Assembly (NCBI GenBank): GCA_937934295.1 | Contig: CALHAI010000009.1 | Location: 1-64,000, forward strand | Direction: 5' to 3' | Source: an uncultured Blastocatellia bacterium | GTDB lineage: Bacteria > Acidobacteriota > Blastocatellia > HR10 | Length of the DNA stretch: 64,000 nt | Part shown: in pieces, positions 45,329-52,121 of the stretch | Layout of the letters: each line of letters starts with the position of its first letter | How positions within the stretch are numbered: position 1 is the stretch's first letter | Notes under the pieces: model-generated | What the model saw: the letters and a program-made list of their open reading frames with translations, nothing else | The model's database searches: none | What the model was told of the DNA's origin: nothing | Program-made: the position numbers and the translations under genes

Positions 45329-45687
45329 GCGAGCAGATCCGCCGAGAGCACATCGTCCGTCCTCGCGAGCTGATGAAGGATGAGATGCACATCTCGCGCT
45401 GAACTGTACAGCATGGGGAGCACATCGGCCAGAATCTTTCCGTTCCCTTGCTCGGGCCCGCCGCGCGGATCTATGTCCACGAGGAACGTGTGGCGGGAGG
45501 CGGTGGCTTCTTCCCCGACCACCTCAGCCTGCAGAAGCAACGTCTCGGGCACCTCGACCAGCCGCAGGAGTGCTTTGATCGTCGGCTTGTTAGCTTGGTT
45601 CAAAAGGCGCACGCACAGCCGAGCTTGAGCAAGCAGCTCGGCCTCGGCAAGCGATGTCGAGAGCACAAGCCGCACCTTCGGTCGCAT
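45316..45687 (-). CDS. Protein of unknown function
   Basis: A 123-residue soluble protein without signal peptide. ATG 45687 is preceded by GGGGGGAAG; the open frame upstream to 45774 is without a site. The start RPKVRLVLSTSLAEAELLAQA and middle DIDPRGGPEQGNGKILADVLPMLYSSARDVHLILHQL do not match a family I recognise. It ends in a convergent overlap with the small membrane protein gene. Confidence 0.5.
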   Translation of the reverse strand: MRPKVRLVLSTSLAEAELLAQARLCVRLLNQANKPTIKALLRLVEVPETLLLQAEVVGEEATASRHTFLVDIDPRGGPEQGNGKILADVLPMLYSSARDVHLILHQLARTDDVLSADLLAYEP

Positions 45688-45940
45688 ATCTTCCCCCCAA
45701 TCCACAAAGCCTTTGACAGCAAATCTACGCAAGAGGCCCCCATCCTGTCGAGCTGCGACACGGCCCGCGAACAATCAATGAGAGCCCGCGCATGCGGGCA
45801 ACAGCATCTCGCCGAGGGCGAGCCCGAGGAGAGACGAGATCCCATCCAAGCCCCCGAGGGGCGACCCTCCCGATCGCTCCCCCCCTGCCTGCTGTAGCCA
45901 CTGCCGTTCCCCAATGTGGGCCGCCCACGTCGCGGGCTTA

Positions 45941-46005
45941 GGGTTCGCTACCGCTCACTCCAGGCTCGATTCGGGTCGCTCGCTTGCGCAAGCTCGCATG
46001 CGGAA
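45941..46005 (+). repeat. Degenerate intergenic repeat, copy C
   Basis: Runs GGGTTCGCTACCGCTCAC, then GGCTCGATTCGGGTCGC, then AAGCTCGCATGCGGAA. The blocks match copy B2 (18970-18904, minus strand) along most of the length and copy A (88-122) in the last third. It lies in a 490-base gap (45688-46177) with no supportable gene; no other feature is seen there. Confidence 0.5.
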
Positions 46006-46177
46006 TGTGGATTTGGCCTTAATGGAGTCTGCTCGTATTCGCTCTCGACGGATGTCAACCTCTCTTTTCGCATGGACTACCGCACCTCAAAACGAGGAGC
46101 GCACGCTCCCCTTCATGGGACTCGGTCGCTCCCTCCGGAAGAGACTGTTGGCGGAAGCTTCTCGCAGATGATCTTCC

Positions 46178-46254
46178 TGGCGCGCCCGGGGGGACTCGAA
46201 CCCCCAACCCTTGGATCCGAAGTCCAATGCTCTATCCAATTGAGCTACGGGCGC
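46178..46254 (-). tRNA. tRNA-Arg, anticodon TCG
   Basis: A complete cloverleaf on the minus strand: acceptor GCGCCCG/CGGGCGC, D arm GCTC/GAGC, anticodon stem TTGGA/TCCAA around loop CTTCGGA (anticodon TCG), T arm GGGGG-TTCGAGT-CCCCC. CCA is encoded (46180-46178). The gap that follows up to the TolC gene (46255-46552, 298 bases) holds no supportable gene. Confidence 0.95.
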
Positions 46255-46552
46255 ACACGCATTGGCAAGGTAGGAAAATATCACATCCCGTCTCTCACCG
46301 TCCAGAGTCCCCGCAGGCCCTCTTGAAGAGAAACCCGAATCGCCTTCCCGCCGCGACGGTGCGAATCATCGAGCTGGCGGATGGGACGACAACGATTGCC
46401 CATTCGGATGAGACGAAGCGCTCGGTCATCGAGAGGTCTGTGATCTCTACAACGGACTTCTTCCACATGACCGTCCTCAGCACGCTGAGAGCACTTCTGT
46501 GAGCAAGCGATTGAGTGCTCATGTCAGGATGAGAAGGGCTCGGAGTGATAGT

Positions 46553-47938
46553 TCATCGCAAGAGCTGGCGGAGGGTTCCCATGGCGAGGGCCAGCTCCAG
46601 GCGCGCCAGATTGTAGGCGTAGAGCGCCGCCAGATGATTCTCGCGCGCACGCTCAAGGCGCGTTTGCGCCTCGGTGACTTCGAGGCTCGTTGTCACGCCG
46701 GCTTCGTACCGATGGCGCGCTTGCGTGAGTTCGCGCTCGGCCAACTGCAACCCCTCCTCGGCAACCTTCACCTGCATTTCGGCCAAGCGCAGGCTATCTA
46801 GGGCGGTGCGCACTTCCAGTTCGATTTGGCGTCGAAGGTCCTCCGTCCGCATGCGCTCGCGCATCCATGCGGCATGGGCGTCGGCGCATCGCGCCTCGCG
46901 TCGGCCGCCATCAAAGAGCGGGAGGCGCAGCGCAACCCCATAGGTGCGCGTGGGCACGGTGTGCGCGATGCTCGATCCAATGGTCCCGTAGTCGGCGAAT
47001 CCGATCAGAGATGGCAAGCGCTCCCATTTCGTCGCGCTGTAGGCGAGCTGAACCGCCGCCTCGCGCTCCTGCTGCGCCGCGTAGTCGGCGCGCGAGTGCC
47101 AGGCCGTCCTCAAAGCATGTTCCAATGTCGGCGTCTCCATCGGCGTGTATGTGAGCGCGTCCGTTAAGTGCACCTCTCTCTCCAGCGGGAGCCCGAGTGC
47201 CTTGAGCAACTCCAGGTGCGCGCGCCGGCGTTCGTTCTCAGCGATGAGCAGTTGTTGCCGCTCGTGGGTGAGCTGCACTTCGGCGCGCGTGACTTCGATG
47301 CCGATCCCGGTGCCCGCGGCCTTTTGATCGCGAGCGAGTTTAAGCAGCGCTTCCGCCAAAGCGACATTGGCGCGCGCGGTCGCCAGAGCCGCCTCGGCCC
47401 GAAGCGCGGTCAGATAAAGGCGAGCGATATGACCAGCCACTTGATCTCGCACGCGTTCGAGATCAATCTGAGCGGCATTCAAGCCCGTGTTCGCAGCTTG
47501 AAGGCGACGCACCAGACTGAGATCGAACAGCGTCTGCGCAGCCGTCGCGCGCAGATCGAAGGTCGTGAATGGTCCGACGAAGGGATGGAATCCGGGGAAT
47601 GGGATCCGAATGCCCAACGCTTCGAGATTCACGGTGCGGCTCTGCCCTCCAAACGAAGCTTCGACGTGGGGGAGAAGGGCGGCGCGCACTTCGTCCCGCT
47701 GCGCCCGCACTTGGCGAAGCTGCTGCTCGGCCAGGCGCACGCGCACGTCCCCCTCTTGGGCGAGCGCCAATGCGACGGCTTCTTTCAAGCTGAGAGAGAG
47801 GACCGGACGGACGCTCCGCTCAGGGTTCGATGTCCCTTCCTGCGCGACGTGCGTTGAAGGGATGAGGAAGAAGAGGACTAAAAGCACACGTCGTCCGCCA
47901 TGCTTTCGCCACGCGTTCGCAAGAGATACTCCTGGCAT
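46553..47938 (-). CDS. TolC-family outer-membrane efflux protein
   Basis: A 461-residue protein with signal peptide (RRVLLVLFFLIPSTHVAQ) and two repeated long coiled helices of the OEP type: LSLKEAVALALAQEGDVRVR, then AEQQLRQVRAQRDEVRAALLP, and in the second half RYEAGVTTSLEVTEAQTRLERARENHLAAL, which is diagnostic. It forms a periplasm-spanning exit channel as a trimer. No RND pump or membrane-fusion gene is adjacent, so it may serve several exporters. AGGAGGTCATACG precedes the ATG, and TACAAT (47996-47991, minus strand) is a possible -10. Confidence 0.9.
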   Translation of the reverse strand: MPGVSLANAWRKHGGRRVLLVLFFLIPSTHVAQEGTSNPERSVRPVLSLSLKEAVALALAQEGDVRVRLAEQQLRQVRAQRDEVRAALLPHVEASFGGQSRTVNLEALGIRIPFPGFHPFVGPFTTFDLRATAAQTLFDLSLVRRLQAANTGLNAAQIDLERVRDQVAGHIARLYLTALRAEAALATARANVALAEALLKLARDQKAAGTGIGIEVTRAEVQLTHERQQLLIAENERRRAHLELLKALGLPLEREVHLTDALTYTPMETPTLEHALRTAWHSRADYAAQQEREAAVQLAYSATKWERLPSLIGFADYGTIGSSIAHTVPTRTYGVALRLPLFDGGRREARCADAHAAWMRERMRTEDLRRQIELEVRTALDSLRLAEMQVKVAEEGLQLAERELTQARHRYEAGVTTSLEVTEAQTRLERARENHLAALYAYNLARLELALAMGTLRQLLR

Positions 47939-47996
47939 CGTATGACCTCCTGAAGTTGAGCTGTGGGAGATACGGTTTCACGACGCGGACATTGTA

Positions 47997-48209
47997 CACG
48001 AGGCATAGCCCTGCTGCCAGAAAGGGAGGGATCGGGAAAAGGCATCTCACGCAGGACGGGCGCGAGTGAACCCCGCTTTCCGCAAAGAGTTCACGCACAG
48101 GGGCGGTCCTGACAGATAGGCCAAACGGCGATGGCATTCCTCTGATGCGGGGAAGGTAGCCGAACGGGTTCCATCTGGCTCGCCACACATGAAGTTTGGC
48201 TAAACGCGC
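47997..48209. other. Gene-free spacer between divergent TolC and the regulator gene
   Basis: No supportable gene. An imperfect palindrome, GTTTGGCTAAAC (48193-48204), lies directly before the regulator promoter and could be a weak operator. Nothing else recognisable. Confidence 0.4.
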
Positions 48210-48238
48210 TAGACAGCGCACGTTCCCGTAAGTAGATT
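48210..48238 (+). promoter_or_regulatory. Promoter for the SBP-winged-helix regulator gene
   Basis: TAGACA (48210-48215) and TAGATT (48233-48238) with an exact 17-base spacer. The transcript would start near 48245 and reach the ATG at 48258 through GGGAGG. Confidence 0.5.
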
Positions 48239-48257
48239 CTCTGCGGGAGGTGTGGCG

Positions 48258-51095
48258 ATGGGTGCTCGCGCGAGTCGGGTTGGAAGAATGACGTGGGTTT
48301 TGATTCTCCTCGCGCTCGTCCTTCAAGCAGCCGTGGCATCGGACGATCCCGTCCTGCTCATCCGCATGCCGGATGAGACGGCTCTGGCGAGCGACCCTTC
48401 TGATGCCGGCATCGCTCGTTTTGTCGCCGAGCGGAGCCCGTACTTACAAATGACCGTGCACGATCTGGTTCGAGATCGAGCTTTCGCCCGTCAAGTCCTC
48501 GGGCAGCGGCAGATTTTTGAAGAACTGGAAGCCTTCCGGGCGCAAGAGAACATAACGGCGCGCGTGCGGTTCATCGCCTGGCCCGATGCCTTCCGCTTCT
48601 TCGCCGACTATGTCTCGGACAAGAGTAATCCGCCCATCGTCGCTCAGCTTGGCGATACCTGGGCGTCGTACTTCCGTTCGCTCGGCGTCGTGGCCTCCGA
48701 GCGGCGACACACCTGGGACGTGCGCGTGCTGTGGTATTGGAAAGATATGGTCGCGGCCCACGAGATCGCCGAGGGCGACGGTTTCTTGAGCACCTGTCGA
48801 AGGTTGCATGAAGCGCCGCCTTCGGGGCTGATAGCCCCGCTGGCGATTCCAACAGCTCCGGATTGGAACCTGCTGCATGATCTTTCGATTTGGCTCTACA
48901 ATGCCGGATTGCCCACGCTGATCTTGACCGACAAGAAGCCCGGCCTGCTTCCGTGGAAGGAAGCCATCTTCGCCGGTCCCGAAGGTGAACGCGCCGTTCA
49001 TTTCCTCATTCAACTTGCCAGGCGGGGATACGTGGCGCTTCCCGAGAAGCGGAGCGCGGAGCTGGCCGAAGATTTCCTCACGCGAAAATACGCCATGGTC
49101 ATCTTGGGGCCGTGGCTCACCAAACTGGCGGAGAAGACGCTCGGGACGGAGTGGCGCCACCAGATCGGCGCCACGTTGCCGCCACGCATTGGTTCACCGG
49201 CGGCCGTAACCATGAAGGGCGGATCCCTGCTTGTCGTGCTGGACCCGACGCGGGGGCGAGATCTGGAAGCCGTTCGCCGCGCGCGACGGCTGGTGGAGTT
49301 TTTCGCCTCATCGGAGAGCCAACGGCGATACGCTGAAGCCCTTGGAGCTCTTCCGGCCCGCCAAGAGGTGCTCGAAGCGTCTCCCTATTTTGATCTCTTC
49401 CAGATGGCGCTAGAGCAGGGGCGAACCTACCCGCAAATTCCCGAATGGGCGCCGGTCGTCGAGAACTTAGCGACACGAGACAATCTCTATGCCTTCTGGA
49501 AGCGGCTGTCGGCGCTGACTGAGGTACAGGCGACGGCCACTGAAGCCGAGCAAACGGCGCGCACCAAGCTGATTCTGGCCGCTCTGCATTCGGCCGAAAT
49601 GGACATCAACCGGGAGCTCTCTCCGGGACGACTGGCCTCCCTCCGCCCCTGGCTTCTGGCCATCGGGGCTCTTCTCTTTGCCATAGCTGCCCTCTCGTTC
49701 TGGCACCGCCACGTGGAACGAAAGCGGGTCGAGGAGCTGAGACAGACGCGTGATCTGTTGGCCACGCTGCAACGGCGCCTGGCTTCAGTGAAGGAAGCCG
49801 CGCCAGCCTCACCCGAGATCGCAACCTGGGCTGGGAAAGGCTATCCCGCCCTCTATCTGGACGCCGCTCATCGGAAGGTCTGGGTGCGTCGCTCACCCAC
49901 GCACCCTCTTGAAGAAATCATTCACGGAGCCGAATATGACCTGTTTCGGCATATCCTCGAGTGTCTCCAGGCCGGATGGCACGAGACGCATTGGATCTGG
50001 AGCTATGTGATCTGGCCGACGGCGCAACCGAAATTCCCCAAAGAGGCCTTCGCCACCCACTGTACGAAGCTGCGCAAGAAGATCGAAACCGTCTGGCAGC
50101 TCGGCCCCCTGCTGGGCCGAGGTGCTCGTCACAGCGGCGTGATCCCCATCGAGGTGAAGGACGCGCACTTTTACACCGAAGCCCTCCCGGAAGGAACAGC
50201 GTATCCTATCTGGGCCCTTTTTCATGCTTCGGAAAAGGCGCTGCAGGCTTATAGGGCTCATTCGTGGGAGGCAGCCTTGCACCACGCCAGGGAGCTTGTA
50301 ACAATGGACCCAGATAACTGGCTGGGCAATACACTTGTTGGCCATCTCGTCGTGCAAAAGCGCCTGGCAGCAGAAGATCCCCTCGCCCAGAGAACCATCG
50401 CCTTCGCGCATCAACAAAAATCCCACTATGACCAAGCGCTAGAGAAGACCGATCTTCTTCCTGAAGACAAAATCGAATCGGAACAGAAACAGCGCCTCGA
50501 AGCCCGACGGGAGATCTTGCAGCTCATCACCACGCACCAAGGGATGACGCAACCGACAACCCCGCACGCCAAACCTCTCACTCCCTGGCGCAACCGTGAC
50601 CAATTGCTGGCCTGGTTGGCCTATCTCAACGGAGAAAAATACTCCCTCTCCAGCGAAGAAATTAAAGCCCTTCGGGAAGTTCAACGTTTCCTCCATAACC
50701 ATCTCCGATGGGCTGCCCCACAGCAAGTGGATGAGCATTTTCGCTCTTTCCTCCAGGATCTCGTTGGAGATCGCACGAGCTGGCCCGATGAGCGATTGCC
50801 CCGAAGCAAACAAGCTTTCAAGAACCGGGCAGCAGATTATGTGCTGGCCAGCCTCTATGGCCTCCAGGACGATAAGGAATCAAAGGCGATTACGAAAGCC
50901 CAGAATCTCAGAAAGCTGTGGAGTATAAGGGCTCAACTGCGAAAGGAGCTTCAGCAGGAGCCCACTTCCGAGCAACTCTCTCACGCCTGTCGGCGACGCT
51001 ACGGGTGGAGCCGCTCTTTGGTCGAGCGCCTTCTCGATCTGGAGCGGTCATCCTACCACTTTTATGAAGGCCACTTATCTGGATCCGGCCGCTAG
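48258..51095 (+). CDS. Putative membrane one-component regulator: solute-binding domain, TM helix, OmpR-like winged helix, sigma-region-3-like tail
   Basis: A 945-residue protein. Order: signal/anchor helix (10-27); periplasmic family-1 sugar-binding-protein-like domain (about 28-450), with the segments GPEGERAVHFLIQLARRGYV, AMVILGPWL and FFASSESQRRYAEALGALP seen in ABC sugar-binding proteins; one helix (LLAIGALLFAIAALSFW, about 466-482); coiled stretch (484-512); a winged helix resembling OmpR/PhoB output domains (about 528-640: strands near YLDAAHRKVWVRR, helix AEYDLFRHILECL, recognition helix FATHCTKLRKKIE); a TPR-like patch (655-700); and a tail whose last 50 residues (LRKELQQEPTSEQLSHACRRRYGWS) look like sigma-70 region 3. 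It lies upstream of the secreted protein, TonB receptor, GH3 and GH144 genes. Base composition falls in the last 700 bases. Confidence 0.68.
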   Translation: MGARASRVGRMTWVLILLALVLQAAVASDDPVLLIRMPDETALASDPSDAGIARFVAERSPYLQMTVHDLVRDRAFARQVLGQRQIFEELEAFRAQENITARVRFIAWPDAFRFFADYVSDKSNPPIVAQLGDTWASYFRSLGVVASERRHTWDVRVLWYWKDMVAAHEIAEGDGFLSTCRRLHEAPPSGLIAPLAIPTAPDWNLLHDLSIWLYNAGLPTLILTDKKPGLLPWKEAIFAGPEGERAVHFLIQLARRGYVALPEKRSAELAEDFLTRKYAMVILGPWLTKLAEKTLGTEWRHQIGATLPPRIGSPAAVTMKGGSLLVVLDPTRGRDLEAVRRARRLVEFFASSESQRRYAEALGALPARQEVLEASPYFDLFQMALEQGRTYPQIPEWAPVVENLATRDNLYAFWKRLSALTEVQATATEAEQTARTKLILAALHSAEMDINRELSPGRLASLRPWLLAIGALLFAIAALSFWHRHVERKRVEELRQTRDLLATLQRRLASVKEAAPASPEIATWAGKGYPALYLDAAHRKVWVRRSPTHPLEEIIHGAEYDLFRHILECLQAGWHETHWIWSYVIWPTAQPKFPKEAFATHCTKLRKKIETVWQLGPLLGRGARHSGVIPIEVKDAHFYTEALPEGTAYPIWALFHASEKALQAYRAHSWEAALHHARELVTMDPDNWLGNTLVGHLVVQKRLAAEDPLAQRTIAFAHQQKSHYDQALEKTDLLPEDKIESEQKQRLEARREILQLITTHQGMTQPTTPHAKPLTPWRNRDQLLAWLAYLNGEKYSLSSEEIKALREVQRFLHNHLRWAAPQQVDEHFRSFLQDLVGDRTSWPDERLPRSKQAFKNRAADYVLASLYGLQDDKESKAITKAQNLRKLWSIRAQLRKELQQEPTSEQLSHACRRRYGWSRSLVERLLDLERSSYHFYEGHLSGSGR

Positions 51096-51189
51096 GAAAT
51101 ATTTCCGACGAGAAAGGAAGTGCCAGCTCTGTCGAAAGGGCTAGGTGTCTCGAGATCTGGCGTGTATGTTGGAACTTACTGGTTCGTGA

Positions 51190-51199
51190 AAACTAGTTT
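51190..51199 (+). promoter_or_regulatory. Short palindrome in the leader of the secreted-protein gene
   Basis: AAACTAGTTT is a perfect 10-base palindrome 18 bases before the next ATG. It overlaps a weak promoter candidate (TTGGAA at 51169-51174 with TAGTTT at 51194-51199, 19-base spacer). It could be an operator of the upstream regulator, but this is untested and short palindromes are common. Confidence 0.25.
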
Positions 51200-51217
51200 G
51201 ATTCAGGGAGGTGTCCG

Positions 51218-51961
51218 ATGAAAAAGATTGGGCTTATCGTGATTCTCCTCGGGCTGATTGGGTGGCCTGGCCCACTGGTCGCGGGCTCGCCGCAGGACAA
51301 AGAGGTTAAAGAGGTGGTCGTTCTCCCACGGGTTGTGCATGGGGGCGATCCTCAATCGAAATTCTGCTTCGTCAAGGTACCCCCGGTGGTTGCCTTTTCC
51401 GACGCCGAGGTCAGCCATCCCGGCCAATTTGCCAACCGTCACGACTGGGCACTCTCAGAGGATGGCGAAGAACCCTTGGCCTTCGGTATTGATGATTTCT
51501 TCGAGTTCAGCTTCGATGTGGTCCTTGTGGGAACCCCGCCGGGAACGAAGTTTGCCGAGCGAAAGGAGGCGGGAATCATCATCACGACATCCGTTGCGGG
51601 AGAGGGACAATACATTATCAACACCGATGCGCATGAAGTGGTTGCCTTCGGCGGCCCGTTCCCCTTTTTCAAGTTCAATCTGAGCTACAGTTCCGGGGAT
51701 GTCATTACGTTGGGGATCAAGTACTTCAAGGATATGGATGGCAAGCGCAAGATCGTCTACCGGGCCAACGACCAGTCGAGTCCGGCTCTGGCATTTGAAA
51801 ATCTTGAACAAGGGATTCCCGGCCCGTTCTTCATCAAGGGCTACATCCAGACGGTGATCAACACGGAGATTGCGACAAACAGCGCGGCAGCCGCATTCAC
51901 CAACATTCGTTGGAATGGCAAGCTCCTGACGGGCGGGACGACGGCGGGCGACTGCCGGTGA
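51218..51961 (+). CDS. Secreted protein of unknown function in the glycan locus
   Basis: A 247-residue protein with a clear signal peptide (KKIGLIVILLGLIGWPGPLVAG). The mature part is rich in beta-strand segments and aromatic residues (PFPFFKFNLSYSSGDVITLGIKYFKD, GPFFIKGYIQTVINTEIATN), which would suit a secreted carbohydrate-binding or surface-layer-like protein, but no family is recognised. AGGGAGGTGTCCG precedes the ATG. It sits between the regulator and the TonB receptor, in the place where Bacteroidetes loci carry surface glycan-binding proteins; that comparison is positional only. Base composition is less GC-rich than in neighbours. Confidence 0.62.
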   Translation: MKKIGLIVILLGLIGWPGPLVAGSPQDKEVKEVVVLPRVVHGGDPQSKFCFVKVPPVVAFSDAEVSHPGQFANRHDWALSEDGEEPLAFGIDDFFEFSFDVVLVGTPPGTKFAERKEAGIIITTSVAGEGQYIINTDAHEVVAFGGPFPFFKFNLSYSSGDVITLGIKYFKDMDGKRKIVYRANDQSSPALAFENLEQGIPGPFFIKGYIQTVINTEIATNSAAAAFTNIRWNGKLLTGGTTAGDCR

Positions 51962-52037
51962 GAACGGCGCTCAGCTCTTGTCGCGATTCAGGTCCTTGAG
52001 CGAAGGGGCGGGCGACAATCTTAGCCTGTGGGTTATG

Positions 52038-52078
52038 TTTCGATCCCTGACCGACTTTGAACCGGTCGGGGATCGAAA
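52038..52078 (+). ncRNA. Strong hairpin between secreted-protein and TonB receptor genes
   Basis: TTTCGATCCCTGACCG (52038-52053) pairs with CGGTCGGGGATCGAAA (52063-52078): 16 pairs, one of them T:G, around a 9-base loop. No T-tract follows. It could be an intra-operon attenuator, an RNA-processing or stabilising element that sets the receptor level, or a protein-binding operator. It lies 76 bases after the upstream stop and 43 before the receptor start. Confidence 0.6.
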
Positions 52079-52121
52079 TGCTCTCACCAAGGGTGAGGGT
52101 GCTGCTTTGTTGGAGGTCATC

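Noticed and set aside
46227-46502. 91-residue frame after tRNA-Arg(TCG)
   Set aside because: It begins within the tRNA gene, has no ribosome site and no domain.
46489-46520. Possible terminator downstream of the TolC gene
   Set aside because: GAGCACT/AGTGCTC form only a 7-bp stem with an 18-base loop and no T-tract on the minus strand.
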